From positions 29,853,405-29,917,404 of the forward strand of contig OX392530.1 in the NCBI GenBank assembly GCA_947623455.1: a stretch of DNA of 64,000 nucleotides. Reading direction: 5' to 3'. The translations under genes and the position numbers were made by a program. This DNA comes from Mimachlamys varia. Taxonomy: Eukaryota; Mollusca; Bivalvia; Pectinida; Pectinidae. A model generated the notes under the pieces. It made no database searches. It saw only the letters and a program-made list of their open reading frames with translations, and had not been told where the DNA came from. Of the stretch, positions 59,001 to 64,000 are shown in pieces. The first letter of the stretch is position 1; each line of letters starts with the position of its first letter.

Positions 59001-61502
59001 AGGGTAAGATGCAAATTGACATTTTATTCAAAACCCAGAAAACGTGATGAACTAACATGAAAAAGTAGCATTAATGAAATATTTGCTTGATTTCAAGGAG
59101 TTACACATCATCTATTACAGTTATAGTGTAAACCATATGTATTAACTCCGGAAGTAGAAATATATATTTATCATTATCAATTTTTCATGTCTGATGTTTA
59201 GTTAATTCTATTGCATGGTATTTTGAGTCAAGATTGTAATTTTTGTACGGTAGCATTTTTATATGTGGTACTGTTATATGTGGCACTGTTGCAAATAAAA
59301 AATGTATCTGATTGTGTGGTGCACAGGTGAAAAAAAAATCCAGTTTGCAAGATTCACCTTTCTGTTAATTCATATTTCAAAAACCCTTTTATTATACTAA
59401 AATTAATAATTCAAAACCTTTGCCAGTCATTTAAAGGCTGTGTTGAGTGCTAATCTTTGTTGTGTTGTTCAGTATATGAGTTAATATTTACCATTGAATG
59501 GCATTGCCACTATATAACCCTACAAAATTCAGTTGGCATTCATCAGGCCATGAATGCCAATGACCGATTGTTGACGTCATCATTTTTATGACATCATAAT
59601 TGTTACATTGGATATCATTGACCGTCCCCGGGTGATGGCTTTGGATATCATTGACTGTCCCCGGGTGATGGCTTTGGATATCATTGACCGTTCCCGGGTG
59701 ATGGCTGTTCTTTTCATTGAACATGCATATGCGATAAATACATTATTTGAGCTAAATGCTGCTCAAGAAATAAAATGTGTTATTGATTGTTTTATGAAAT
59801 GAACAGATTCTAAAAATGGTAAATATTTTTAGTATTGAACTGCTTTCAGTTGGCATTCATAGGCAAAATGAATGCCAACTGGACAAAGGCAAATCCAACA
59901 TGAATCTCTAGTGCACTTCATTGAATTTGCCTTTGATCAGTTGGCATTCATATAGACTATGAATGCCAATTGAAAGCAGTTCATTGCTTAAGTGTGTGTT
60001 TCTCACATGCATCCTCTTTCCTTTGTAGTTTGCTGTGTTTGGTAGATGATTAGTTGGTGTTGTGCGTTTCTCTAACTGAAGTATTAGATATCTAATATCC
60101 ATTCTAGTAGTTCGACTTTGATCTTTGAACGACTAACCTCTACTTCTCTACAATTAATGCTCTGTTTATAGCCCACCATCCCGACATCTGATGATGGTGG
60201 GGCTGTTCAAATAACCCGGTGTCCATCATTTGTCCTTGAAACAATTACTTTTGCCCTATATTTTGAGATATATACTTGATTGATCTTTCTCAAATTATAT
60301 AGACAGGTTTCTATTGATCGCTAGTTGTTCCCTTTTGATTTTTGGACTGATCAGAAAAAAACAAAAGGGCTAATTTGATTTAACGGACGAAGACTTTTAC
60401 AAATGTATTGATATATCTTAAAGAGGAATGATCAAATTTCATGTAATAAAGAAAAAATTATAATAGGAAAGAAAAAATGTAAAAATGATCCAACTTAAAA
60501 AAAAAATTTCATCAATCTTAGTCCGCAAAATGGTTCTCAGATTTCTTGCTATGTGACATACCTTACCTTAGCTGACCTCGTCCCAAATTGTTTCTTTTTA
60601 GTTATAGTCTTAGAAAATGTAAATTGCTATACATAGGTTCAGAAGTGTTACTTATGATTTATGTCCCTAGAAGTTGTTTTATTATTTCTGACCTCATGGA
60701 GGTGTAGTTAGCTTTACCTTGTTTGGTAATTTCTTGATATGCTTTTTCTAACCTTTCGCTTCTCTGTTGATTTGTTTGGTTATTTACGTGCCTGATTTTA
60801 CCACGATCCCGTCAACTTTTTCATTTTATTGGATGGATATTACTCTCATTGTGTGTTTCTTGTTATTGTACAAGTCTTTCAATACTAATACGTGTGAGCA
60901 TCTTCTAATTGATGTCGGTCTGACTCCGATGTACTTGGTTTTCTGGTTAATGCTAATTACCGGTTTGTGTGTGTCTTCAGAGGAAACGAAAGACGGAGGA
61001 TGAAACAGGAAGTAGCTCTGTCAAAATGTCCTCTCCAAGTTTACCTGGAGATTCCTCTGTTGTTCCTGGTGTGGTTCCCTCACCTGCCACTGTTGAGGTA
61101 CCTATAGTAAGGTTCAAGTCTTTAGTATATAACACTATTCAACTACTGGTCTTGTCAATCCTCTGGTGCTGTTGTCAAGCCTTCAGTAAAAACGTTGGTC
61201 TGCACTGTTCTTCATGTTATCCAAAGGGCACTTGAAATAGGTGGTAAAACTAAAATCTGACTCTCTGTGAATGGCTTCAGTGTAAAAAAGAAAGGTTTGA
61301 AATGGATATGCAAACGTTTCATTGTATTTACAAAATGAAATGACATATATTCATATATCAGTTCTGTGTGTGGTCATAGCTGACCAAGCTTGAATGAATC
61401 GAAAATACTAATTAATAATTATTTATTTTTCAGACAAAGCAATCCTCTGTCTTGGAAGCTGGTCAGGCAGGCGTACTAGCAGCAGAAATATCACAGTCTT
61501 GA
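28624..61502 (+). CDS. HMGCS1: Hydroxymethylglutaryl-CoA synthase, cytosolic type (9 coding exons)
   Basis: The enzyme condenses acetyl-CoA with acetoacetyl-CoA to HMG-CoA, feeding HMG-CoA reductase and the mevalonate pathway for isoprenoids. Coding exons are 28624-29080, 30287-30412, 39396-39560, 41126-41282, 43544-43714, 49758-49990, 54145-54320, 60981-61106 and 61434-61502. All phases match, giving about 559 residues; human HMGCS1 has 520. Family landmarks are FPSQYVDQ (27-34), [20 protein letters not shown] (51-70), GRLEVGTET with catalytic Glu98, TTNACYGGT with nucleophile Cys132, [11 protein letters not shown] with His264, [11 protein letters not shown] (exon 5), SYGSGLAA and MKLREDTH (exon 6), and GTWYL and HRRSYA (exon 7). 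The N terminus has no mitochondrial presequence, so the cytosolic form is likely. The start codon has A at -3 and aligns with the start of vertebrate HMGCS1. The tail after residue 475 is poorly conserved and carries the 72-bp donor array described separately. No other gene is interleaved. Confidence 0.96.
29081..30286 (+). other. HMGCS1: HMGCS1 intron 1
   Basis: 1.2 kb, GTAAGG to TTCAG. It contains a complete piggyBac-like MITE (29358-29739); the rest is AT-rich without recognised features. Confidence 0.9.
29358..29739 (+). mobile_element. piggyBac-like MITE, complete
   Basis: AGGCCCAATATACGTAA at the left is mirrored by TTACGTATATTGGGCCT at the right. Perfect TTAA flanks it (29354-29357 and 29740-29743), the piggyBac signature. 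It is 382 bp, with no frame. Inside are AATAATTCAGGTGGGGCCC and ACCGGTAACCGCGTAAGAA. It is the best-preserved reference copy with 51989-52366; others are at 5873, 38625 and 62771. Confidence 0.88.
30287..30412 (+). CDS. HMGCS1: HMGCS1 exon 2 (residues 153-194)
   Basis: It encodes [20 protein letters not shown], the strand following the active-site cysteine. It is preceded by TTTACTATTCAG and followed by GTGAGT. The split codon at its end gives Trp195, where human HMGCS1 has Gly. Confidence 0.95.
32005..32241 (+). mobile_element. tRNA-derived SINE
   Basis: Same family as 8940-9165 but on the plus strand: GGGTGGTAAGGGTGATACAG, a worn B box GGGTTTGATTTCC, the body CCCGATGTGAAAAGGTATGG, and the tail AAGTTGGATAACTTGAATTG. 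A fragment of the other SINE family (TCCAGCTTCCCTCCTCC, then TTAATAGGACATAAAAC) follows at 32275-32335. Confidence 0.65.
34800..34980 (+). mobile_element. tRNA-derived SINE, 5' truncated
   Basis: It shares with 38449 the phrases ACATTCTACCACTAG, CACTGGGTACTCCGGCTTTC and CTGGCTGTTAATTGGACGTA, ending in an A-rich tail. Another more diverged copy lies at 35060-35200. Confidence 0.55.
35605..36177. mobile_element. DNA transposon with about 90-bp inverted repeats
   Basis: CAATCTGATTAAAATACAGA (35605) pairs with TCTGTATTTTAATCAGATTG (36177), and the arms continue through AGGTCATGTGCAGATGACCT. Weaker complementarity continues inward (AACAAAAATGGC with GCCATTTTTGT). The 125-residue frame at 35853-36230 runs out through the right arm and is not a transposase that I recognise. 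Confidence 0.65.
36237..36310 (-). mobile_element. Truncated tRNA-derived SINE
   Basis: Only the 3' body of the 8940-9165 family remains: AACAAGTTATCCAACTT and TTGTTGGCCCGGATGTTAGC. Confidence 0.55.
36532..37722 (+). repeat. 59-bp minisatellite in intron 2, about 20 copies
   Basis: The unit is GGATGGCGCAGTACCAGTGG, then TATATGGGTTGTTGACATGG, then ATTGATCAGGGATATATAA. Copies vary from about 52 to 64 bp by short indels (extra TAT, missing GATTG). Each contains TATATAAGG, a TATA-box-like word. The long minus-strand frames (36643-37712) with repeated [10 protein letters not shown] are by-products. Confidence 0.93.
38449..38895 (+). mobile_element. tRNA-derived SINE split by a MITE
   Basis: GTGGCCGAGTGGTTAAGG is a tRNA-Leu/Ser-like A box and GTTTGAATCCC a B box. 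The body includes CTCTGGGTACTCCGGCTTTC. At CTGTTAA it is interrupted by the 240-bp MITE (38625-38864), after which TAGGACGTAAAACCAAATAA completes it. Confidence 0.75.
38625..38864 (-). mobile_element. piggyBac-like MITE inside a SINE
   Basis: It begins AGGCCCAATATACGG and ends TATATTGGGCCT, flanked by TTAA (38621-38624) and TTAG (38865-38868, one substitution). The empty site CTGTTAAT-AGGACG type is visible in other SINE copies (34950, 32310), confirming the insertion. It is shorter than the 380-bp copies through internal deletions. Confidence 0.82.
39396..39560 (+). CDS. HMGCS1: HMGCS1 exon 3 (residues 195-249)
   Basis: It encodes [20 protein letters not shown] and [11 protein letters not shown]. 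Acceptor TCTTCGACAG, donor C|GTAAGG, phase 1. An overlapping longer frame in another phase (39348-39629) is a shadow. Confidence 0.95.
39561..41125 (+). other. HMGCS1: HMGCS1 intron 3
   Basis: 1.6 kb, GTAAGG to TTTTCCAG. Apart from a LINE relic (40270-40422) it shows no feature. Confidence 0.88.
40270..40422 (-). pseudogene. LINE reverse-transcriptase ORF 3' end, relic
   Basis: On the minus strand the frame reads [15 protein letters not shown] and later [15 protein letters not shown] followed by a stop. This pattern (P-KKTW...D...DR..WR) is typical of the extreme C terminus of non-LTR retrotransposon polymerase proteins. Only about 50 residues remain, with a stop just upstream. Confidence 0.6.
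41126..41282 (+). CDS. HMGCS1: HMGCS1 exon 4 (residues 250-301), catalytic His
   Basis: It encodes [20 protein letters not shown] with catalytic His264, and ends YAGLEAF before AG|GTGAGT. Acceptor TATTTTCCAG. Confidence 0.95.
41283..43543 (+). other. HMGCS1: HMGCS1 intron 4
   Basis: 2.3 kb. It contains the 20-bp array at 43208-43390. Sequence at 42150-42240 (CTCGGGATACCAACCCC) shares GGGATACCA with that array, so both may belong to one element. Nothing else recognised. Confidence 0.85.
43208..43390 (+). repeat. 20-bp minisatellite in intron 4, about 9 copies
   Basis: ATTGAGGCGGGATACCAGAT repeats head to tail, with variants ATTCAGGCGGGACACCAGAT and a shortened last copy. Confidence 0.9.
43544..43714 (+). 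CDS. HMGCS1: HMGCS1 exon 5 (residues 302-358)
   Basis: It encodes [20 protein letters not shown] and [15 protein letters not shown], the acetoacetyl-CoA site region of the fold. Acceptor TTCTGTCTCCAG, donor AG|GTAAGT, phase 2. Confidence 0.95.
43851..48916 (+). repeat. 68-69-bp array with repeated 3'-splice-like motif
   Basis: The unit is GTAGGGAGGTCTGGGGTATC, then ATCTAGTGGATGTACCCAAG, then CCTTATCTTTTATTAACATC, then CATTCTCT. There are about 65 copies. Early copies (44040-44460) are 69 bp and stay in frame, giving a 183-residue frame with [20 protein letters not shown] repeats; most others are 68 bp and shift frame. Some lack the TTTTATTAACATCC part. In each full unit TTAAC plus CCATTCTCTGTAG|G looks like a branch point, pyrimidine tract and acceptor. 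It is interrupted by the element at 45810-46460. Confidence 0.93.
45810..46460. mobile_element. DNA transposon inserted in the intron 5 array
   Basis: GGTAGCTGTGTACAG (45810-45824) pairs with CTGTACACTGCTACC (46446-46460), 15-bp inverted ends with one mismatch. The array unit is interrupted at GGTCAA and resumes CAAGGGTATC, so CAA (or CAAG) is duplicated. The 651-bp interior has no transposase. The frame 45754-46116 starts in the array and runs into it. Confidence 0.72.
49108..49687. mobile_element. piggyBac-like MITE, second family
   Basis: CTCTCTCAGTAC at the left and GTACGGAAAGAG at the right are inverted ends, with TTAA at 49104-49107 and 49688-49691. Inside, a 50-bp direct repeat (about 49568-49668) carries TTGTCGTCTGTATACGACAA, itself nearly palindromic. 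A short ATG frame at 49193 ([10 protein letters not shown]) in good Kozak context ends after 15 codons. Confidence 0.65.
49758..49990 (+). CDS. HMGCS1: HMGCS1 exon 6 (residues 359-436)
   Basis: It encodes [20 protein letters not shown] and [12 protein letters not shown]. It starts after CGTCTAG. The end at AATAAAG is fixed by phase and by the match of the next exon to the family (REDTHNK|APYVPEG). The donor GTTTGC is weak: only GT and the preceding AG fit. Confidence 0.93.
50119..51501 (+). repeat. 29-bp array in intron 6, about 48 exact-length copies
   Basis: The unit is AGATAAAATTGTATGGAGTT plus ATCCTATTC. The GATAAA phrase at 50135 and the last GATTAA at 51498 are exactly 47 periods apart, so no indel has occurred. 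Variation is by substitution only (GAATGG, GAATTG, CCAGATAA, TTATCTTATT). Each unit has AGATAA and TTATC, GATA-factor words on opposite strands. Confidence 0.94.
51940..53005 (+). repeat. Dispersed repeat, three internal copies of about 160 bp
   Basis: GTCAGAAACATCCTTGG recurs near 52376, 52598 and 52759, each followed by GAACAGATTTTGCATAAA and a GACCCC...GGGGC...GGGGTG block. A TAA microsatellite (52487-52509) lengthens the first. It ends CAGGTGAGCGATACAGGCC, then TCTGGGTCTCTTGTTT, a repeat tail I remember as frequent in bivalve sequences. Confidence 0.65.
51989..52366 (+). mobile_element. piggyBac-like MITE, complete
   Basis: AGGCCCAATATACGTAACTT at the left, CCTATATTGGGCCT at the right, and perfect TTAA on both sides (51985-51988, 52367-52370). 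It is 378 bp and closely matches 29358-29739. It is inserted into the dispersed repeat of 51940-53005. Confidence 0.88.
54145..54320 (+). CDS. HMGCS1: HMGCS1 exon 7 (residues 437-495)
   Basis: It encodes [20 protein letters not shown], then [14 protein letters not shown] and a variable tail ending PTPVDISRQ. Its first possible end is CAGACAG|GTAAGG (donor at 54321), phase 0. Because the next 64 tandem units repeat this end, the exon may use later donors and be longer by multiples of 72 nt. Confidence 0.9.
54266..58936 (+). repeat. HMGCS1: 72-bp array duplicating the exon 7 5' splice site, 64 units
   Basis: Each unit holds GTAAGGTTAACATTGGT (intron start) and 55 bp of exon end (GAATCGTCACGCTACATC, then TAGTTTTCATACCACACC, then AGTGGACATTTCCAGACAG). 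The first donor is at 54321 and the last at 58929, exactly 64 x 72 bp, with no indel. Three donors have GT changed to TT (units 15, 29, 45), so 62 of 65 keep GT. The frame through the units encodes [24 protein letters not shown] repeats and stays open for 18 units; unit 19 has TGA at 55683-55685. Twelve units carry stops (CAGACAG to CTGACAG, once AGATAG). The outer copies keep the sequence CACGCCACACCATGTG, which inner units lack. Confidence 0.95.
59610..59706 (+). repeat. 33-bp tandem repeat, 3 copies
   Basis: GGATATCATTGACCGTCCCC plus GGGTGATGGCTTT occurs three times with a few substitutions. Confidence 0.9.
59837..59982. mobile_element. Nested hairpin element with TTGGCATTCAT motifs
   Basis: GAACTGCTTTCAGTTGGCAT at the left pairs with ATGCCAATTGAAAGCAGTTC at the right. 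Each arm itself contains a small palindrome (TTGGCATTCAT...ATGAATGCCAA), and inner phrases CAAAGGCAAAT / ATTTGCCTTTG also pair. A third TTGGCATTCAT/ATGAATGCCAA pair is at 59532-59557. It resembles a MITE. Confidence 0.6.
60981..61106 (+). CDS. HMGCS1: HMGCS1 exon 8 (residues 496-537)
   Basis: It encodes [18 protein letters not shown] followed by a Pro/Ser/Val-rich stretch. Acceptor GTGTCTTCAG. Two in-frame donors are possible: GAG|GTACCT after 61097, or ATA|GTAAGG after 61106. The second has the better intron side and adds VPI. Both keep phase 0 with the last exon. Confidence 0.85.
61434..61502 (+). CDS. HMGCS1: HMGCS1 last coding exon (residues 538-559)
   Basis: Acceptor TTATTTTTCAG; encodes [20 protein letters not shown], then QS and a TGA stop at 61500-61502. 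The join is in phase with either donor of exon 8. This end is not conserved with human HMGCS1, so its support is splice signals and phase. Confidence 0.8.
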   Translation, partial: TKQSSVLEAGQAGVLAAEISQS

Positions 61503-61629
61503 CGTTGGCTTTCACTATAAGCAGACATTTTATTAATATATAATTGTTTTGTGTACTTTAAAATCGTTATCTCTGTATAGTGATGCTCCTTGCCAGATCA
61601 TTCAGTTGGTGATCCTTAAGAATACATGA

Positions 61630-61635
61630 AATAAA
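61630..61635 (+). promoter_or_regulatory. HMGCS1: Polyadenylation signal AATAAA
   Basis: AATAAA lies 128 nt after the stop codon and is the first canonical signal in the 3' untranslated region. It is followed by a T-rich GTTTTGTTAAC. Other AT-rich signals downstream could give longer ends. Confidence 0.5.
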
Positions 61636-61682
61636 ATGAATAAGTTTTGTTAACTCATTCACCCCTTAAGTTTCAATATACA

Positions 61683-61809
61683 ATTATTACCTTTTGATGA
61701 GGTCGATACATGGTTTTATCGACCTGAGAAAAAATAGTGACCGAGGTTGTTATTTTCTCAGGTCGATAAAATCATGTATTGACCGAAATCAAAAGACAAT
61801 AATAGTTTT
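61683..61809. mobile_element. Hairpin MITE after HMGCS1
   Basis: ATTATTACCTTTTGATGAGG, then TCGATACATGGTTTTATCGA, is mirrored by TCGATAAAATCATGTATTGA, then AATCAAAAGACAATAAT. The CCTGAGAAAA / TTTTCTCAGG ends face the loop. Arms are about 55 bp. Confidence 0.7.
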
Positions 61810-62770
61810 ATTATAAATTGATATTTTTTATTTAAATTTAGACTACAACAGAATGATTTTTTTCAACGACATTTAATTAAATTCTCACACTATTATAACA
61901 ATACAATATTATAACAAGACAAGACAAGATTTAGCCGACCAGAAAGTGTAAAACATTTTCAATTTATGATAATATGAATTATTCCAACCTTTGGTTTGCA
62001 ATGGAATAGTTCAAATGTGACTTAACAGGTGAATGGGTTAACTGAAAGAATACCAGTAGTAAGTTGGTGTTCAGTAATAAGCCCATCCCTTGTGATATAT
62101 AACAGGTGCTGCATAGGAGGGTTATGTCTGGATTATAAGTCTTTTCTTCCTCTTTATCAATTAAAATTTACAATAATTAGTGTTTGTGTTACTGAAGGGA
62201 ATAAAAAATAATTTATATCGATCTTTATATGCCTGTTTAAAGTAATCTTATTAGTTCATAATCTGCTAAGTGAATGATGTCGGATATACAACCTTTATCG
62301 AGCTTTAAAAAATTGGTCACCAGATCTTTTCACCTGAATGTTAAATACATATACACTGTATTGAATTTGTCAACGCTTTCGTTATGATGATGATTAGTAT
62401 GTATGTTTTAGTTTATATCCCTATAGGTTTATATTTGGAGTTATTAATTTGTAATCATGTGTCCTGTTGATTATTTGCCGGAAGTATGTTTTGTAATTTG
62501 TTATTAGTTTCTAAATGCTTGTTAGGATTTTGATAGCTAATTTACCCGAAGCAGTGCCATTAGGCAGTTAAGATTGACACATAAGCCGTTTTAGTAATAT
62601 ATTTATGTTTATATGATGTTTCTAAAGATGACTACTCTGCAAATCTGTAATCAGCCAATCTTACTGTACACATTTGAGAGGGGACACAAGCTATTATATT
62701 GTTCACTAGATTAAATGATGCCTGAAAGTATGATGGAACAAAACGTCACCTTGTTCGATAGTTAAAACAT
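61810..62770. other. Downstream sequence, no gene
   Basis: AT-rich, without an open frame of note or repeat that I can see. Confidence 0.35.
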
Positions 62771-62917
62771 AGACCCAATCTAAGAAACTTCAGGAAATTT
62801 TTCGTGATTTGGACAAATAAACTGAAAAAATATCCAGTTGATAACCATGCAAAAATAAGCCTAAAACGAAGTAGACCTGAGCAGCAAGTTTTGCCGAAAG
62901 TTACGTATATTGGGCCT
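62771..62917 (+). mobile_element. piggyBac-like MITE, internally deleted
   Basis: A worn left end AGACCCAATCTAAGAAACTT is followed by CAGTTGATAACCATGCAAAA and the right end TTACGTATATTGGGCCT, with TTAA at 62918-62921. Most of the interior is missing compared with 29358-29739. Confidence 0.7.
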
Positions 62918-62921
62918 TTAA

Positions 62922-64000
62922 CCTTTTAAGTTTGTACTGATAATTAAACTTAAAGACTTTTTAAAATCATTTTCATCTCGTTAACGATGAGTGACACTAA
63001 TGAGTTCAGAGGTTTATATAATAATAGCAGTGAAATTTTGAACTTAACCAACTGTTGGTAAAAGTCAAACTTTAAGGTGTAGCATACCGGGTATGTGTGT
63101 GTTACGTCATATTTTGTGAAACACAATCAGCATGTGCTTATTGAAAGGAAGCTGGCTCATAAGGTTATGTATAATTAACTTTTCTTGAAAGAAATTACTT
63201 TGTTTTATTAATATTACAGAAATGAGAAAAATTATTGATAGATTTTTCGTAAGGAATAAATGGAGAAAAATGGCGAAAGCTGGGAGAAAATGTGAAGGAA
63301 TAATAGAAAATATTCTGTCAGATGATTATCAAATACCAATATTTCAATAAAACGTAAAGAAAATTGGGGTCTGAAAAATTATCAATTTTGTAACCAGGCA
63401 ACCACCTCCCTTAAATCCTTGTAGGGTTGTTTGTTTTCATTGTATACATCTGACACCACTGGCTAATCACAATAGTATACAGAACTCTTGTTTGAGTTGT
63501 ATCACAAATTACATGAATTCCAAATCTTTGTCTACAATGTATATAGATAATATTGTGTATTAAATAATGTTTGTAAATGTTTATTGTAGATTTTATCATT
63601 ATAGATAATATTGTTTTATGTTTAATATATGATTTTATATTATTTCCTATCCGTTATATGTCATTTTGTAAATGCTACCAGAAGAAAATGTTTTCTTATG
63701 GCTGTGAATGCAATGGATTCAGTATCACTTTGAACATTTATCCCTTGGGCTAAAAATACAAATACTTCAACACCGTAAATATTCAGGAGCAAGTAAAAGA
63801 TTACTAATAGCTTTTGGAGTATAGAATGTGAACATTTGTTATGATATTCATGCTTGTATGAATACTAGTCAGCTACATGAGATAAAGAAAATATATGTAC
63901 CAAACATATGCTCATAACAATATAGTGAGGTCATGCTTTTCATCCCTATTATGAGAGAAACGGATCGTTTTACATGGTTACTGTAGTTTATCAGTTCTTA
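62922..64000. other. Intergenic, no gene
   Basis: AT-rich to the window edge. The 62-residue minus frame at 63411-63599 has no support. Confidence 0.35.

Larger units (their letters stand above)
58937..60980 (+). other. HMGCS1: Rest of HMGCS1 intron 7
   Basis: AT-rich, ending in GTGTGTGTCTTCAG. It holds the 33-bp repeat and the TTGGCATTCAT hairpins listed separately, and a worn copy of the 27379-type repeat at 60270-60400. The 78-residue frame at 60767-61003 runs into exon 8 in another phase. Confidence 0.8.

Overview
The window is AT-rich animal DNA with long introns, simple repeats and many small transposons. Its one clear gene encodes a cytosolic-type hydroxymethylglutaryl-CoA synthase (HMGCS1). 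The repeat families (tRNA-derived SINEs, hairpin MITEs, TTAA-flanked MITEs, a GTGAGCGATACAGG-type repeat tail) resemble what I remember from bivalve mollusc genomes. Lophotrochozoan, probably bivalve, is therefore my inference and not a database result.

Layout. 1-5260: no recognisable gene; several short DNA transposons and a 59-bp minisatellite. 5271-5328 (minus): a possible first coding exon of a gene leaving the window to the left. 5400-19300: intergenic, with an exact 31-bp tandem array (6409-7059), SINEs, hairpin MITEs and a hAT element with an 8-bp target duplication (15053-15517). 19313-25233: a 5.9-kb element with about 2-kb terminal inverted repeats, CACTA...TAGTG ends and a 3-bp duplication. 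26000-26415: a CpG-richer patch with a DR1-type nuclear receptor motif and a CCAAT box, a candidate promoter for the next gene.

28602-61502 (plus): HMGCS1, nine coding exons with consistent splice phases, giving about 559 residues. All three catalytic residues are visible (Glu98, Cys132, His264). Its product makes HMG-CoA from acetyl-CoA and acetoacetyl-CoA, the step before HMG-CoA reductase in the mevalonate pathway.

The introns are the unusual part. Five of eight hold large tandem arrays: 59 bp (intron 2), 20 bp (intron 4), 68-69 bp (intron 5), 29 bp (intron 6) and 72 bp (intron 7). The 72-bp array is the highlight. It is 64 indel-free units made from the 3' end of exon 7 plus the first 17 intron bases, so nearly every unit carries a strong 5' splice site in the same reading frame. 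Eighteen of these donors lie before the first in-frame stop, so splicing could in principle add 0 to 18 copies of a 24-residue repeat to the enzyme's C-terminal tail. The intron 5 array likewise repeats a 3'-splice-site-like motif about 65 times. After the stop codon (61500-61502) there is a polyadenylation signal at 61630, then gene-free sequence to the end.
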